Numbered from the stretch's first letter, positions 22,201-34,065 are shown. The stretch is DNA of 64,000 nucleotides from Papaver somniferum (GCF_003573695.1 NC_039361.1:85764149-85828148), one strand, 5' to 3'. A program made the numbers and translations. The notes: generated by a model from the sequence alone, not told the origin.

Positions 22201-23514
22201 TATCTATGGTCCTGTGAGCATCAGAGGGTGATGGAAAAGTGGCGCTGATGCACTTGAATGACGCTGATGAGCTTTACATAAGCTGCTACTCGCAGGTTGA
22301 TGCTGACAGGTGAACCTGAAGTGTAATTCCCTGAACGACAATTCCAGGAAATTCTTAGTCTCCCTTTTGAGTTCGATTCTTTCACAAGTGCTGATGAAAG
22401 GTGATGCTTCTCTATGAGATTTCAATTCATTGAAACATCAGTTGGTAGTCCTCATTAGGAAGCAAGTTGAAGTTTCATTCAAGAGACCTTTGTTACTGAT
22501 TCTGGGCATAGAAACCAAACTTCCTTGATTAGGTATTGCAGTTCATCATTGAATGCTTCATTTCAGATAGGGAAAATATTCAGTCATGGATGTAAGTATA
22601 GATCATGTGAAATAGCAATGGTATGTCAATTTCAAAACGATTTCAAAATTGATGTGTAGTGATAATAAATTAGACGTTTGATTTAATTGTCATTAAGAAT
22701 CGAAACATCGATCAAATCTTAGTTGTAAACCCCTAAAAATTTGGTAAAATTCATAAAGAACTCTGCAAAATTCATAACGAACTGAAGATCACATATCTGA
22801 ATTTCAATTGTAAATCGAATGAAGGATTTGATTATAAATCAAAGCTATAGGATATAGAAAAAACTTATCTTTGTTGTGTTAGCCACGCAGTTGTGTACAA
22901 GCGAATGAGAGGGAGGCAATGTTGATGTAGCTTGATGCAATCGAAGGAGGGTGAGGCTGCTTCCAGTGTCACTCGGCTTAGATGATCGAAAAGAACAAAG
23001 TGTTCCGGATCTTCTCTACTAAATTGAGACTAAATATTGTCCAATCATGAATCAAAAAGGTATCAAAATCAGTGAAGTGATTTAAAGATTACACTCGCAA
23101 TAAATTTAAACAAGAATCACTAATCAACACAGATTTTGTTTTTTGAAATTTGTTTTAACAATCAATTAATAATCACAATCTGGTTGAGAGATGAAGGAAG
23201 AGGGTGAAACTCATCTTTATATTGTTTAATCCTGACACCCTCGGAATTTGTTTTCGATGAAAGATCACCCGGGTTTATCTTGGTGTAGATATTCTCCGGA
23301 TTCAAGGTGGTAATGGTTGCGGCTGCTCTTGTAGCTTCTACTGATGTTGGGAGGCGACGATTTGTTGCTAAGACTGTGTTGGCGGAGCTTCGAAAACTAT
23401 TGTGGATGGTTGCGGATAAGAGTAGAATGGGAACTCCGGATATCGTGGTCTCGAGATGTACTGCTAACGACTACGGACGATAGACACAGGTGTAATTGTA
23501 ATTGCCGGTTGGAA
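19251..23514. other. About 4.2 kb with no recognised gene
   Basis: No retroelement domain, long frame, tandem repeat or structural RNA is recognised on either strand. It lies between the minisatellites and the right 400 bp LTR. If the LTR pair bounds one minus-strand element, this would be its 5' untranslated and internal DNA. Confidence 0.4.
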
Positions 23515-23625
23515 GGGATGACGCGGCTTATGGTTGTTGGTGTAGTTGTCGTCTGGGGATGACGCAGCTTGCGGTTGTTGGTGTGATTGCCGGCCGAGAG
23601 AGATGACACGGCTTGCGATTGTCGT
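23515..23625. repeat. Short degenerate repeat (GATGACGCGGCTTGCGGTTG)
   Basis: GGATGACGCGGCTTATGGTTG, GGATGACGCAGCTTGCGGTTG and AGATGACACGGCTTGCGATTG follow each other at about 45-50 bp spacing, separated by TTGGTGT(A/G)(A/G)TTG-type linkers. Confidence 0.6.
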
Positions 23626-23782
23626 TGCAGATTAAACTAATAGCGCCTGAGGATAATAGATGAGAGATAGGCTCGGATGTGGAGAGTAAGGGGAGACTCG
23701 TGAGAGAAAAGAAACATATTGTGAGAATTGAGCGGATGGGTCTTGCTGGGCGAGAAACTATACCTTCCCATTATGGTCGCAA

Positions 23783-24182
23783 TGTTGATAGGGTAAAAGT
23801 GGAAAGGAGACGCAAGTCCAATTCACAGCAAGCCCATCCCCTTGGAGGTGAAGAGAGAGAATAGATCAACCAAGAATGTATTTCTAAATATCTTTTCTTT
23901 CTTTTTGTAATAATCTCTCCTCCTCCTTTTATGAAGAAGCACTCATAAGATCAATTTATTACAAAGCTACAATTTCCTTTCCTTTAAGTTATTAGTAAAC
24001 CCTAAGAGGCTTTCCTTCTTCCTTGGATTAAGGCGCAACTAAACCAACATGCTCTTTTATGGGCTAGAGATATCCCAACCTTGTGGGTTAGGTCTAGTCC
24101 CCAGGTCTCTCTATCCTAAAAGGAATCTTTAATAGGTTAAAGGGACTCCTTTTCTAAGGATAATTATTTTCATGTATCAACA
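23783..24182. repeat. 400 bp LTR, right copy
   Basis: It starts TGTTGATAGGGT and ends ATGTATCAACA, with 8 bp inverted ends, and is the same length as 15194-15593. The two differ at scattered positions (by eye roughly one in 12-15), so they are not a very young pair. The left flank is CGCAA and the right flank AAAAT, with no duplication. No convincing primer binding site is visible on either side in either orientation. Confidence 0.8.
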
Positions 24183-24639
24183 AAAATGAATGAAGCTCCT
24201 TCTACGGATCTTATAGAGCCGGAAGTCGAGAGACTGTCTCAGGGAATGAATTTGAAGCACGCCGCTCTTCAGGCATGAGGGATGCTTTCTCTACGAAGGA
24301 TGTGCTGCTGCTGGAAGATTTTCCTTGAATATTTTGTTATTCCTTTTTCCTTTACATATTCCACTCTTAGGTATTTTTGAAAGATAGGAGACGCGTTCGA
24401 TTTTATGGTTTTAAGCTAGTAGGTAATTGTTTTGTGGGGCTTTTGAGTTTGTTTGAGATTTTGTTTTGAAATGGTTCAAGAGTAATTTTCTGGAAAGAAA
24501 CTGATAAACTGAAATCCTAATTATGAATGCAATCCAGTGCAATCATTTTGGATAAATTACAAATATTGAATGAAAAGGGAAATGCTAGAGGAAATTTTAG
24601 GGAAAAAAGAAACACGATATCTTAGGTATTGAAAGACTT
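24183..24639. other. Unassigned spacer with a coding-like start
   Basis: The first ~110 bases on the plus strand read as a helical peptide (EVERLSQGMNLKHAALQA) before a stop. This could be the far end of the PMD-type gene, but that is a guess. The remainder is AT-rich and probably the untranslated 3' part of the gypsy remnant to its right. Confidence 0.3.
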
Positions 24640-24908
24640 GATCCACCTGGCGTGTATTACCACGCCTTCTAGTTGTCAGCGTTGATGAGCTGACAGTAAC
24701 CTCCCAAGATAACTTATACCACTAGGTACGGCTCGTCTCTTCCTTCTGGGGTATCGGGCAGAGCAGGCTGAGTAGTAATCCTTACTACCACATCTCCTAC
24801 TTGAAAGGGATTTGGGTTTTGCATAGCTACCTGACTCTTAGATTTATCGTCTTCGATTAAGACAGCTTCCAAACACTTGATAGAATATTGAAAGGACCGG
24901 CGTCCCAC
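24640..24908 (-). pseudogene. Ty3/gypsy integrase C-terminal remnant
   Basis: The minus-strand frame contains NPFQVGDVVVRITTQPALPD followed by EPYLVV, and after a stop GYCQLINADN. This matches the usual end of plant Ty3/gypsy polyproteins: PFxVGDLVLR, a variable linker, then a (G/E)PY-V strand and a GxYxLxxxDG loop before the stop. It lies only about 160 bp from the protease remnant, so the reverse transcriptase, RNase H and integrase catalytic core are missing. Confidence 0.6.
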
Positions 24909-25064
24909 TCACATCGCGTAGTGATAGCTGGGTTGATAATCGGATCAAGTCCCCAGGTCTTGATGGAATGAGGAGTGACCGGTTATAAAAAGGGTTGTTC
25001 AACAAGACTTACTTATGTTCGGAATCTGCGAACAAATGCTGTTACACTCTCTCCAGGTAACTGC

Positions 25065-25739
25065 TTAACATTTCCCAGTTGTCCATACGACAACAAATAA
25101 TCTTCGGGACTTGTTGGAGACCCTCTCAGGTACATACATTGCCAAGGGGCATTTTTCTAGTTTTGCTTTGTTGTCATGTATCCATGAGCGCCCCAGAACC
25201 ATATCATAATCCGGGTATTCTTTAACAATATGAAGCTTTGTGTGTGTTACAGCGTATCCTACCTTGATCTCGAGGTTGATGTACCCATAGGCACTTTTGG
25301 GTTCTCCTTCTGAGTTTTTGATCACAGCTGGGCAGTGAACAACTTCTTGCTTTGAAATCCACGCAGCTCTCAGAGTCTTGATAGTGACAATGTTGAAGTC
25401 AGAGGTCGCATCGATCAACATGCTATCGAACTCGACACCTTTCATATGAGCAGTGGTTAGGAGTCCCCGGTTGCATTTACCAGCCGTTCCTTCTATAGTA
25501 GGTTTGGATTTAGGACCAGCTTCCCCGACTGAAAAAAACCGCTTGCCTGACACAATACGGTTGAGGGATGCAAATATATCTTGGCGCTGCGCCTTGCAAA
25601 AATAGAGAATAACACATACATGCTCCATCATAGATTTCACGGTTTTCTGAATGGAGTCCCCGGAAAGCATGCAACTTCTGACAGGAAGAGGATCACTGTG
25701 AACTCCTTCGGTGCCTAATTGAAGTTCTCCTGCATCCAC
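25065..25739 (-). pseudogene. Ty3/gypsy aspartic protease remnant
   Basis: A 224-codon open frame. The protease fold is recognised by FDSMLIDATSDFNIVTIKTL in the place of the usual LIDxGSSxNIL active-site strand, and by the later YDMVLGRSWIH corresponding to the (Y/H)x(V/M)LLGRPWI motif. The catalytic D-(T/S)-G is altered to D-A-T, so this copy is expected to be inactive. Upstream in the same frame, past one stop, comes the Gag end (see next entry). Downstream, the frame ends near 25065 and is followed almost at once by the integrase tail. Confidence 0.75.
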
Positions 25740-27060
25740 CTTCTATTTGAAAATGCGCTTCAGCTTGTTGCAGTCACTGGTTGGGTGATTGACAAACATA
25801 TGGTAATGGAAATATTTGGGATCCGCCATTTCTTTCTCATTTGGTGGACGTATGAGAGGAGGTAAATTGATGGCATCATATTGAATCCATGTTTATAAGA
25901 GTTCGATTACCTCTTCAATTGGAAACGGGAAGTTTTTAGTAGCCTTTCCAATTTCTTGTTGTTGTGCAGGCGTCTTAGTCGCATCCTTCCGGGGTTGAGC
26001 TGTCTGCTGCATTGGTGTCACACGTTTGGGTTGTTGTTCCCTAGATGGAGATTTTCTCTTTCCTACTTCACCCACCACGCTTACAAAGGGTTGAGTATTG
26101 TATTTTTTTATTGATGAGACGTCTGTTTACTCGAGTCCCACGCGCATCTTCATTCCTGACGGGTCTGGTTCTTTCTAGCAAGGCTGGTGTTGTTGTAGCC
26201 GACCGCTTAGCAGCTTCATGGAGTTCGGAGAATGTTTGGAACACAGGTTCTCCAGTAAAGCGCGATGACGGGTACCATGCCGTTAATGCACAAATCCACT
26301 AACTGTTGTTCAGTCACATTTGGATCGTGACAATCCAAGGCCTGAATTACGAATCTTTGACATAATCATTTGGATGCTCATTGTTTCGCTGAAACATTAT
26401 TCCCAAGTCTGACAGAGTGATTTTCTCAGACACGAAGAAATATATCTTGTAGAAAGCGGTGATCATCTCGCACCAATTGTCTATGATGTTTGGTGTAATG
26501 TTGTTGTACCAGGTGTATGCTCTCCCAGTAAGTGATTTTGAGAACTCTTTCAGGCGAAGGACATGATTACATTCATGCTCTCCTAACGATTTCAGAAAAC
26601 GAGAGATGTATTCACGAGCGTTACCAGTACCGTCATAAAGGGAAAATTGAGGAGAAGAATATCCTTTCGGAGGAGGAACTCTTTGCACATCAGGAGGATA
26701 AGGAAATTGATGCTGATGCATGGCTGCCGGGTTTTCTCTGCCTCGATTTTGGAAAAGTCGTTCCAGATCCTCACGTGTGATGAAATTGGATTTCTGATTC
26801 ATTTCTGATGGTCGTTCTGAAGCAACACGAGCTTCTTCGTCTACAAAAGCACGTCTTGTTGAAGTGCTTGCACCAGGAGTATTGAAAGTATTCCTTATCG
26901 GTTCCATCTGGGGTTGACGCGGCTCTGGCGGTAGTCGTTTGTTAGTGTCTTGAGGAAAGTGAGTACCTCTTTCTGAGTTGTATCCATGTCTGTCTGAGCT
27001 TTAGCAAGAACTTCTTGTCTCTCCATTAAATCGACAATGGTGATAGGAGGTTAGTTACCC
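25740..27060 (-). pseudogene. gag: Ty3/gypsy Gag remnant
   Basis: The minus strand carries a retrotransposon Gag domain (PF03732-like): FSLYDGTGNAREYISRFLKS, LTGRAYTWYNNI and ITLSDLGIMFQRNNEHPNDY lie within 26347-26907. A frameshifted stretch reads VIQALDCHDPNVTEQQLVDL. In the frame leading to the protease come DPKYFHYHMFVNHPTSDCNK and LKRIFK, a short motif typical just before the protease in this group. The N-terminus probably begins upstream of 26907, with helical MERQEVLAKAQTDMDTTQKE near 27030, but is frameshifted. Several stops and at least two shifts make it a pseudogene. The motif wording is closest to the Tat/Athila side of Ty3/gypsy, which I hold only moderately. Confidence 0.75.
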
Positions 27061-27240
27061 CTGGCTCCTCCAGCCTCTCGTCCTGACGGAGGAGTGGCAG
27101 TAGTCCTAGTGGTGATTGGATATGTCACTCTCGAATAAATATGGTGATGGGAGGTGTCACACCGGAGGGAATGTTTCCTGCGTTGTTGGTGTTGGTGGTG
27201 GATGATGTAACACCACAGGAGGTTAGTTACCCCTGGCTAC
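27042..27240. repeat. Direct repeat AGGAGGTTAGTTACCCCTGG
   Basis: GGAGGTTAGTTACCCCTGGCT occurs near 27045 and again near 27217, about 172 bp apart. It lies at the far end of the gypsy remnant. Confidence 0.6.
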
Positions 27241-27722
27241 ATTGGTGTCAGCAGCAGGAATATTGACGTCGGGAGTGTTGTCGGTGCCAGTATTGTAATA
27301 TCCGTGCCAATTTCAAGGACACTTTTGTAATTAGCTTAAAGGATATTTTAGTTTGTTTTTTTTTTTTTGTAAAAGGATGTTTTTGTCATTTTAAGGAAGA
27401 GTAACTTAGTAACTTAGTAACTTACAAAATATGGTACCGTGTTGGATGTTTGTGAATTTATTTTGGCAAACTTTAGTATTTTTTTTATCATAATTAATAT
27501 TTGACTAGACTCGGTAACAATATCAATTAAATTATTGTAATTCCAATATTAATGTATACTTAACTTAATTAGTGGGATTAATATTCATCCTCCTTGCCTA
27601 AAAACGGATTTTTGCTTCATAGTAATAAATTAGGATTAGATTAGCTAATTTAAAAATAAGTATATGGATAATAAAAAGCTTGACACGTGGCCTGTTATGA
27701 TTGGCTGAAACTTAAAATTTTA
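27241..27722. other. No gene seen; AT-rich
   Basis: AT-rich sequence with a poly-T run at about 27356-27370. No recognised feature up to the possible Helitron end. Confidence 0.4.
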
Positions 27723-27760
27723 TTAGAATAGTTTTTCACCCGTGCGATGCACAGGTCTGT
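27723..27760 (-). mobile_element. Possible Helitron 3' terminus
   Basis: On the minus strand a short hairpin (CCTGTGCATCGCACGGG, stem about 6-7 bp, one mismatch) is followed about 12 nt later by CTAA and then T. Helitrons end in a hairpin followed by CTRR and insert next to T. No matching 5' end (TC...CTACTA type) is identified, so the element boundaries and autonomy are unknown. Confidence 0.35.
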
Positions 27761-29378
27761 TTCTTGTAAAGGAAATATTGGATCATGTTTTAAATTTAAG
27801 TTCATTAAAAATAAATTAAACTAATGAAAATTCAAGAAGTTCAACGCCTTAAAAACTGACAATTTTTTTTATAATTTGCCTAGTTCTGATATATCTTTCT
27901 CCTCAACTATCATAAGAAATCTTAAATGAATTGAATACCTCGGATATTTAAAGATTCCTGACATATTCCAATTAAATACCTCGGATATTTCATGAATCCT
28001 GACATATCCTAATTGAATAAGAATTTTTAGGATTGTTAGATATCTATCTAAATCCTAATCCAATACACCCTGTAAACCAACTTAAACCCTAATTTGTGGG
28101 AAAAAGATCTAACATTTCATCCTTCATAATCTTATTCATGGGTGATATTATACTTTGCTTTGTTCCCTTACAAATCATATCAGTTTGCCAAAATTTAATC
28201 TTGATAACAATGTGGAAGAGATCTGATTCTGATGGAGTAGTGTATATATATAGAGATGGCGCCTTCAGTTCCATGATAATTTAGAAAAAAAGAAATTGCT
28301 ACTCTGCAATAAGTCATCAAATTGTACAAGCTTCCATATCCTTGAATTCAAAACACACTGCTTCCCCCATTTAAGAATGTAAAGATTTTCAATGGTAATA
28401 GCATATATAATCCCGTCGAATACAATAACAAACTCCTTATGAGATTGACCGTCTCCATTACTCCAGTTGTCCATGAGATTCAAATCATATGCTATGAACT
28501 CAAAATAATATGACAGCAGAAGAATAGGCGATGCCGAGGAAGAAGGTGTGTTTTGTTTACCCGCTCTAGAAAGGTTTGCAAATACTTGATTTCTAAGAGA
28601 AGGGTTGTAACTAAATTAATGAGGGTTGTATTTAGTCACTGCGGTTTTTAGTTAGGTATAAAAGTTTGTGATTTCAATTCGCAGATTTACTTAACCTGAA
28701 TGGTAGACGGGAATTTGAGCAAAAATCTTGCTAGTATTAATTATTTGGACACTTGGTGACTTGTGATAGGCTTTTGACCTTTAATTAAACTTCCTTAATA
28801 AATTCTTTTCCAAGTGATATAAAGGGATAATAACAAAAAGAAAATGATTCTCTTGATTTTGCATGTTGACCGAGTTTAGCAAATGAAAATGGGAAGAAGG
28901 AAAAGCCATGTGCTAGCCTGTTAGGATAGACTATAAGATTACTATGATTTCTTTTAGCTAGAAATAATTTGACCGGGTTTACACTAGTAGGTTTTCATTC
29001 TCATAAGTATCCAAATTATTTTTCATTAGAAGAGAAAAATAAAAAACAGAAGTTCAACCAATACAGTCGTATAGTCGTCACCTTCCCTTATAGAAAACGA
29101 GATTATTTTGGTCCTGTAAAGATAAGTTTCCCTTTAGAAGTAGTTGGAGGATGTTTATACTACTGTTTGTTGGAATTTTAATCCTTTGGATCGGTGCTTT
29201 ATCTTTATCTCCTTATGGATTATGATTTGACGTAGACGCAACACCAGTTCTTAAAACTGTTTTGATTAATGTTTTTAAAATTATTGATTCATGATTTTGG
29301 TGTGATTGTTATTGTGAGCATGATTATTTTTAACATATTTTGACGGGATATGAGATATTCTTGGGAATGGATTTGATT
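27761..29378. other. No recognised gene
   Basis: AT-rich DNA. Two minus-strand frames at 28089-28274 and 28265-28483 adjoin (for example FVIVFDGIIYAITIENLYIL) and could be a captured gene fragment, but I cannot assign a family. No other structure is visible. Confidence 0.35.
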
Positions 29379-29463
29379 CCCTAAACTCACGTGGGGTATC
29401 CCTAAACTCACGTGGGGTTCCCTGGGGCGAGCTATTGGCTCCCTGGGACGAGCGATTAAAATT
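29379..29463. repeat. 21 bp tandem repeat with G-box palindromes
   Basis: Four units of 21 bp: two nearly identical ones (TCCCTAAACTCACGTGGGGT) and two diverged ones (CCCTGGGGCGAGCTATTGGCT, CCCTGGGACGAGCGATT). The first two carry CACGTG. Confidence 0.7.
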
Positions 29464-29888
29464 GATTTTTGATTATATTGTTGTTGCAACATAGGTGATA
29501 TGATGTGAGATATGCATGTTGTGGTTAAAATCATGATTGTTTTAATTAAAAGAGTTGAAAAATGTTTTGTTGCTTCTTTGCCTATTGAGTGTCAAAACTC
29601 ACGTCGTATTTGACAAAAATTCCAGATTTGATGCATGACAAGGAGTTGATCGACGTGGAGCCTAGAGAATAATTATAGATCCTTAAAATTGTTGTTTATG
29701 CATAAAATTCTAGTTCAAAGATGTAACTAGTCTTAGATTTAAAACTGTAAAATATTGTATGATGTTGAGTTGGCTGTTTATAATTTTAGATTCTTAATAG
29801 GTTTGGGTTTGATTGTTTTTGTAATAGATGTAACACATCTCAAGGGACATTTGGTAAAATTTTTAGAATTTTCCGAGTCGCATACATA
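29464..29888. other. No recognised gene
   Basis: AT-rich flank of the LTR at 29889. It has no polypurine tract before the LTR, so this side looks like the insertion target of the copia element. Confidence 0.4.
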
Positions 29889-30628
29889 TGTTAGATAATA
29901 GTTCGGTTGAACCCACCAAGCGTTGGTATGTCAAGTTTGGTTGTCATATTTTAGTGAATCAAAACTCATCTAAAGAGTCGTTTGATTATGTACTAGACAC
30001 AACCTCGATTTAGGCTAGAAAGACTAGGATTATGAGACATACAAGTATTACTCGAAGACTTGAAGAATGTGAAGAAGTAACAAGTTACAACGACGACATC
30101 ATCCTTCCTCTTGAGGTTAGTAATATTTTGACATGAACTGTTTCATTCCTAACGTATCTTTCAAGTCGTGCTATATTGAAAACATAACTGCGAAACTGTG
30201 AATGATTATACTCTAGTTGTAAGACATGATCATATGATCATAGTGTTAAGGAATTAGGATACGAAGTACAACGCTTATCTTTTGAACTTCGTATATAAGA
30301 CATCGACATAATCGTATGAATGCTATTGTGATTATGTGTGTGGGTAAAGGTAAAGATTTCATCCTAGGAAACAATATTTACATTTGTTTAAAAGAAGTAC
30401 ATTCATGAACTTGTTTTATGAATCGAAAGGGAAATCGCTAGGCTTATTGGTGTTGTTATTCAATCCATATCTTTGGATTACCAATATGTGTGAGTTAGTA
30501 GAACCGATCATAATTTGTTATGTATCTTAGGAAAACTAATCACAATGTCTGACTTATGTATTGGTGTGACTTTTATTAGTGTAGCCGATCCTAAGTAATC
30601 ACCTAAGATGGTATGATCGATATTTGTA

Positions 30629-30845
30629 ATTGGTGTGACTGATCCTAGTAATTGGTGTGACCGATCACAAAAGAGTTGTGTAATCGATCCTTGTAATTGG
30701 CGTAACCGGTCCTAGTAATTGGTGTAACCAATCCTAGTGACTTGTGTAACCGATCACAAGTAATACCATGAGAATATGGTAACCGGTCCTGGTAATTAAT
30801 GTAACTGATCCTGGTAACTGATGTAACCAGTCCCAGTAACCATAT
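30629..30845 (+). repeat. 22 bp minisatellite in U3 of LTR F
   Basis: About ten imperfect copies of AATTGGTGTAACCGATCCTAGT, with weaker copies starting near 30550. Each unit has a GGTGTAACCGATC core. The array lies roughly 500-700 bp upstream of the TATA-like box. Confidence 0.8.
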
Positions 30846-31341
30846 TAAGGTAGAATCGATCCGTATGTTTGGTAAAACCATAAACCCATGATTAGTGATT
30901 AGTATTTGATCAATCACATAGTTCTTGGAATACAGACGAACCAATTCAAACTTGTTTGGAAGTGTGGTATAATCGGTTCCAAGATTGTAAATATGAAAGA
31001 CGGTTTAGAAAGAAAAGATGTCGACATACTTGGAACATGCTCAGTAATTCTTATCTTTTATTGTTCAAAAATATTCCTTAATAACTCAAGGAGATCCCGA
31101 ACCTAAATAAATTAAGAATCTTTTAAATAAGGTTGTTTGTTTTATATGCTTTAATTACCAGCAATTAAATGTATATCTCTAGAGAATAAAAATTGGTAAT
31201 GTGCATTTACTAATTGGAGATTTTCTAGTGAGATTCCAGAAATATTGGACAAAGCATTTCCAGAAATTATGAAAACCGATTTGGGCATTTATTGCATATC
31301 TTGAGAATATTCGGTTCCTTGGTGTCCAAACATCCTTGGTC

Positions 31342-31349
31342 TATAAATA
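31342..31349 (+). promoter_or_regulatory. TATA-like box of LTR F
   Basis: TATAAATA lies within GGTCTATAAATACCC, a better plant TATA match than in the main family. Confidence 0.6.
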
Positions 31350-32687
31350 CCCAAGTTTGCATTTCGAGCAAACTATCCTAAGATCCAGGTAAACTTCATC
31401 TTTTTGTTATTTCTGGTGGAGCCGTCTAATCGGATAGGAAAGTACCCTAATTAGGAAAATCTCTTACGATCGCTCGTTTAAAGACTTCTGTGGGATCAAG
31501 AAGCGTCTGCGAGTACCGTTGGTGGAAAACTGGATAATTGCAGTTTATTTTAGTTTACGGTTGATTTGATTGACTAACAGTTGTTGAACTTTGATTGTAC
31601 CTAGTTTGTTTATTCTTGAGAATCTTCTCTTCTGATATAAGATTCACTTAAACTAGATCGAAAGTATCGACGGGATCTTTAGAACCGTTTTTAGATCTTA
31701 AAGACATCTTGTGATAATCCATTGTTAACAGAATACAAAGAGATTCAAGTGGTGTTGTGCAAGTGTTTATTGAAGATTAAAGAAGATCTGAAGACAAAGA
31801 AGATTTCTTAATTGGTTTCTATATCTTTGGTGTGCACAAACCTTGATCGGCTGGGATCCAACTAGAATCGGATTTATTCGATTGGCTAGTTGTGTAAGAT
31901 CGCCTTATAGTTTCTTGTTTGATTCTATATTGATTGATTTCAAATCTAAACTCTGCTACTTTGGTAGTCGTTGTATAGATTGATCTAACCAGGCAAAAGA
32001 GTTTATTGGTTAAACGGAAGAGCCTTCGCATATGATTTCAGATATCTTCATCTGAAAGAATCAAAAGAGTTGTTACCAAACAGATTTGTTGTTCCTTTAC
32101 TGTTTGGAATACAATCCAAAGGAATTTTTCCAGTGCGTGCACTTATTGAATGTCGGAAGCGCATGGATACTAAACAAACTAGGTGAACTATAGTTTTAGT
32201 TGCTTGGTCTTAACTATACTAAGTTTTTTAGATTTTGTATAGCGGCTTAATTCTGAGAGTATTCAATTCTGGACTAGGTCCCGGGGTTTTTCTGCATTTG
32301 CGGTTTCCTCGTTAACAAAATATTGATGTATCTTTCACTTATGTATTTCCGCAATTATAATTGTTCTATTATAATTAGAAGTAAAATACACAAACGTTAA
32401 TTCCGAATGTACTTGATAGTGATCCTATAGAGTTTGGTTAAGTCCGAACTTATTATCAAGTATCATACTTCGTTGTTGTATTGTCTCGATGTTGTATCCA
32501 TAGTCAATCACGCAAGTTATCTTGTTGTCGTATTGTATCGATCTTGTATTCATAGACGATCACACGAAGTATAAACCGTTTCGTAGTATTGTCTCGACTC
32601 TGTCCATAGACAATCACTTTCGGTATAGGACTTATAGGTGGATAAATAAAAGATTGTGGTGTATTTGGGTACCGTCGTCTTTTCAAT

Positions 32688-32699
32688 TGGTATCAGAGC
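32688..32699 (+). other. Primer binding site, tRNA-iMet (element F)
   Basis: TGGTATCAGAGC lies 2 nt after the LTR F end, with the same spacing as at 5379. The gag ATG follows at 32765. Confidence 0.9.
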
Positions 32700-32764
32700 G
32701 GAAAAACACGAAAAGATCTAAAAATCTGTGTTTGGCGCAATCCAACCTATAAGAATCGAATCCA

Positions 32765-32801
32765 ATGGATGATTCAGTTGATGTAAAGAAAACATCAAGA
32801 G
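32765..32801 (+). pseudogene. gag: N-terminal end of gag F, cut by a nested element
   Basis: ATG 32765 opens MDDSVDVKKTSR, and the frame is then interrupted at 32801 by the 12.8 kb element. The rest of the gene resumes at 45588 in the same frame. The short interval and the exact target duplication make this a clear split gene. Confidence 0.8.
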
Positions 32802-34065
32802 TGTAGCGCCCCCAAAGCTAGCAGCTGACTAACCCAAGAGATTAACTAAATAAAGAGGCACTAATGATACAAATCATATACTTAAGCATTCAATTAAAGA
32901 ATCCGCTACAAAACTTAACCCATAAACTAGCCCCGCTCAGAAATATAAATATATAAGAACTCCTCTCAAATGTTACATATACAATAGTCATTTGGTTTAC
33001 AAATAAAATATACAACATACCAAACATAGTAGAAGTTAACCAACTAACGAAATCAACGCTTGAAGCTTTCGCTGCGCAACTCTGATCTGTCTCTGAAACT
33101 GAAAGTGGGAATGGGTGAGCACATCATCCCTAAAAGGGGTGCCCAGTAGGAAAATAACATTTAACTTTAAAGTAATCATAAGCAAGAGATGGAAAACAAT
33201 ACATGCTTTCCCCAAACATTAAATAGTGACCAAGTCACTGTAACAAACAAACATGTAGGTGGACAAACTCCTTCTTCAAACAATGTATACTATGGTTGTG
33301 CAATTCCGAACTCGCAAATCCACACCTAATCGTAAGTATTGATGTCGACAATTCCGAACTCGCAAACTGCCAAACAATATATCATAAAAGCTCTAGGTAT
33401 AAATGTGAAGGAGCGTATCTTATATACCACACGTGGAAATTCTTATTTCCCATAACAATTCATATTGACCACAACACATTACAGGTCCTTTCCAAACCAT
33501 GGAAATATTAACAAAATCAACAGAATTATCGTAAAACAAGTTAAATAATGCATAGAACGCATAAATAGAAAAACATGAGTTTGTTAAACATAGACTTTTG
33601 TAAAGGAAAACAATAATGGTTACCAAAGAGTCAAATGTATTCACATATCTTTTGATGACAAGCCACGCCTACCTCGAGATCCACGATCCACTGGTTCGTT
33701 CTTTGAATCGATCGTTGTTAGTAGAGACTAACTATCAATTAAACAAGAACTCTAAGAATTTAGCCACAAGGCTCATAACATAATTTCATTCAAGTCTCTA
33801 GTTATAGGCTAAGTGAACTATCTAATGGTTTTAAGCCCATTATGATTCTACACCTTTTATTTTCTATCCTTAGCTTAACTAAGAGTTTACTAATCCAATT
33901 AGATTGATTCTATAGTCCCTAACTAAGTCTAAAGAGTATCTTCACTTTTAGAATAAGCCAAAGGCCAATTCAGACTACAAGAGGTCCAAACATCAAACTA
34001 GGAAAACAAGCACTAAGATCAAGTCGACTAAACCAACCCAATAACTAAGGTCCAATCCATCTGAG

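Larger units (their letters stand above)
29889..32685 (+). repeat. 5' LTR of a second Sirevirus-like copia element (LTR F)
   Basis: It starts TGTTAGATAATAGTTCGG and ends GTCGTCTTTTCA, 2797 bp, followed by ATTGGTATCAGAGC. It is related to the main family: the start echoes TGTTAGAGC...CGGTCGAACTCG, and the late segment GACTAGGTCCCGGGGTTTTT with TGCATTTGCGGTTTCC is shared. The middle is largely different. A TATA-like box lies at 31342-31349. A 22 bp minisatellite lies in the U3 part. Only the 5' LTR is in the window, and no partner LTR is recognised. Confidence 0.85.

Noticed and set aside
23344..23609. Overlapping frames on both strands near 23.4-23.6 kb
   Set aside because: A GC-richer repeated patch without codon structure or homology that I recognise.
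15194..24182. Single intact LTR element with target duplication
   Set aside because: The flanks TGAGA and AAAAT do not match and no clear PBS is visible, so a simple intact insertion cannot be claimed.
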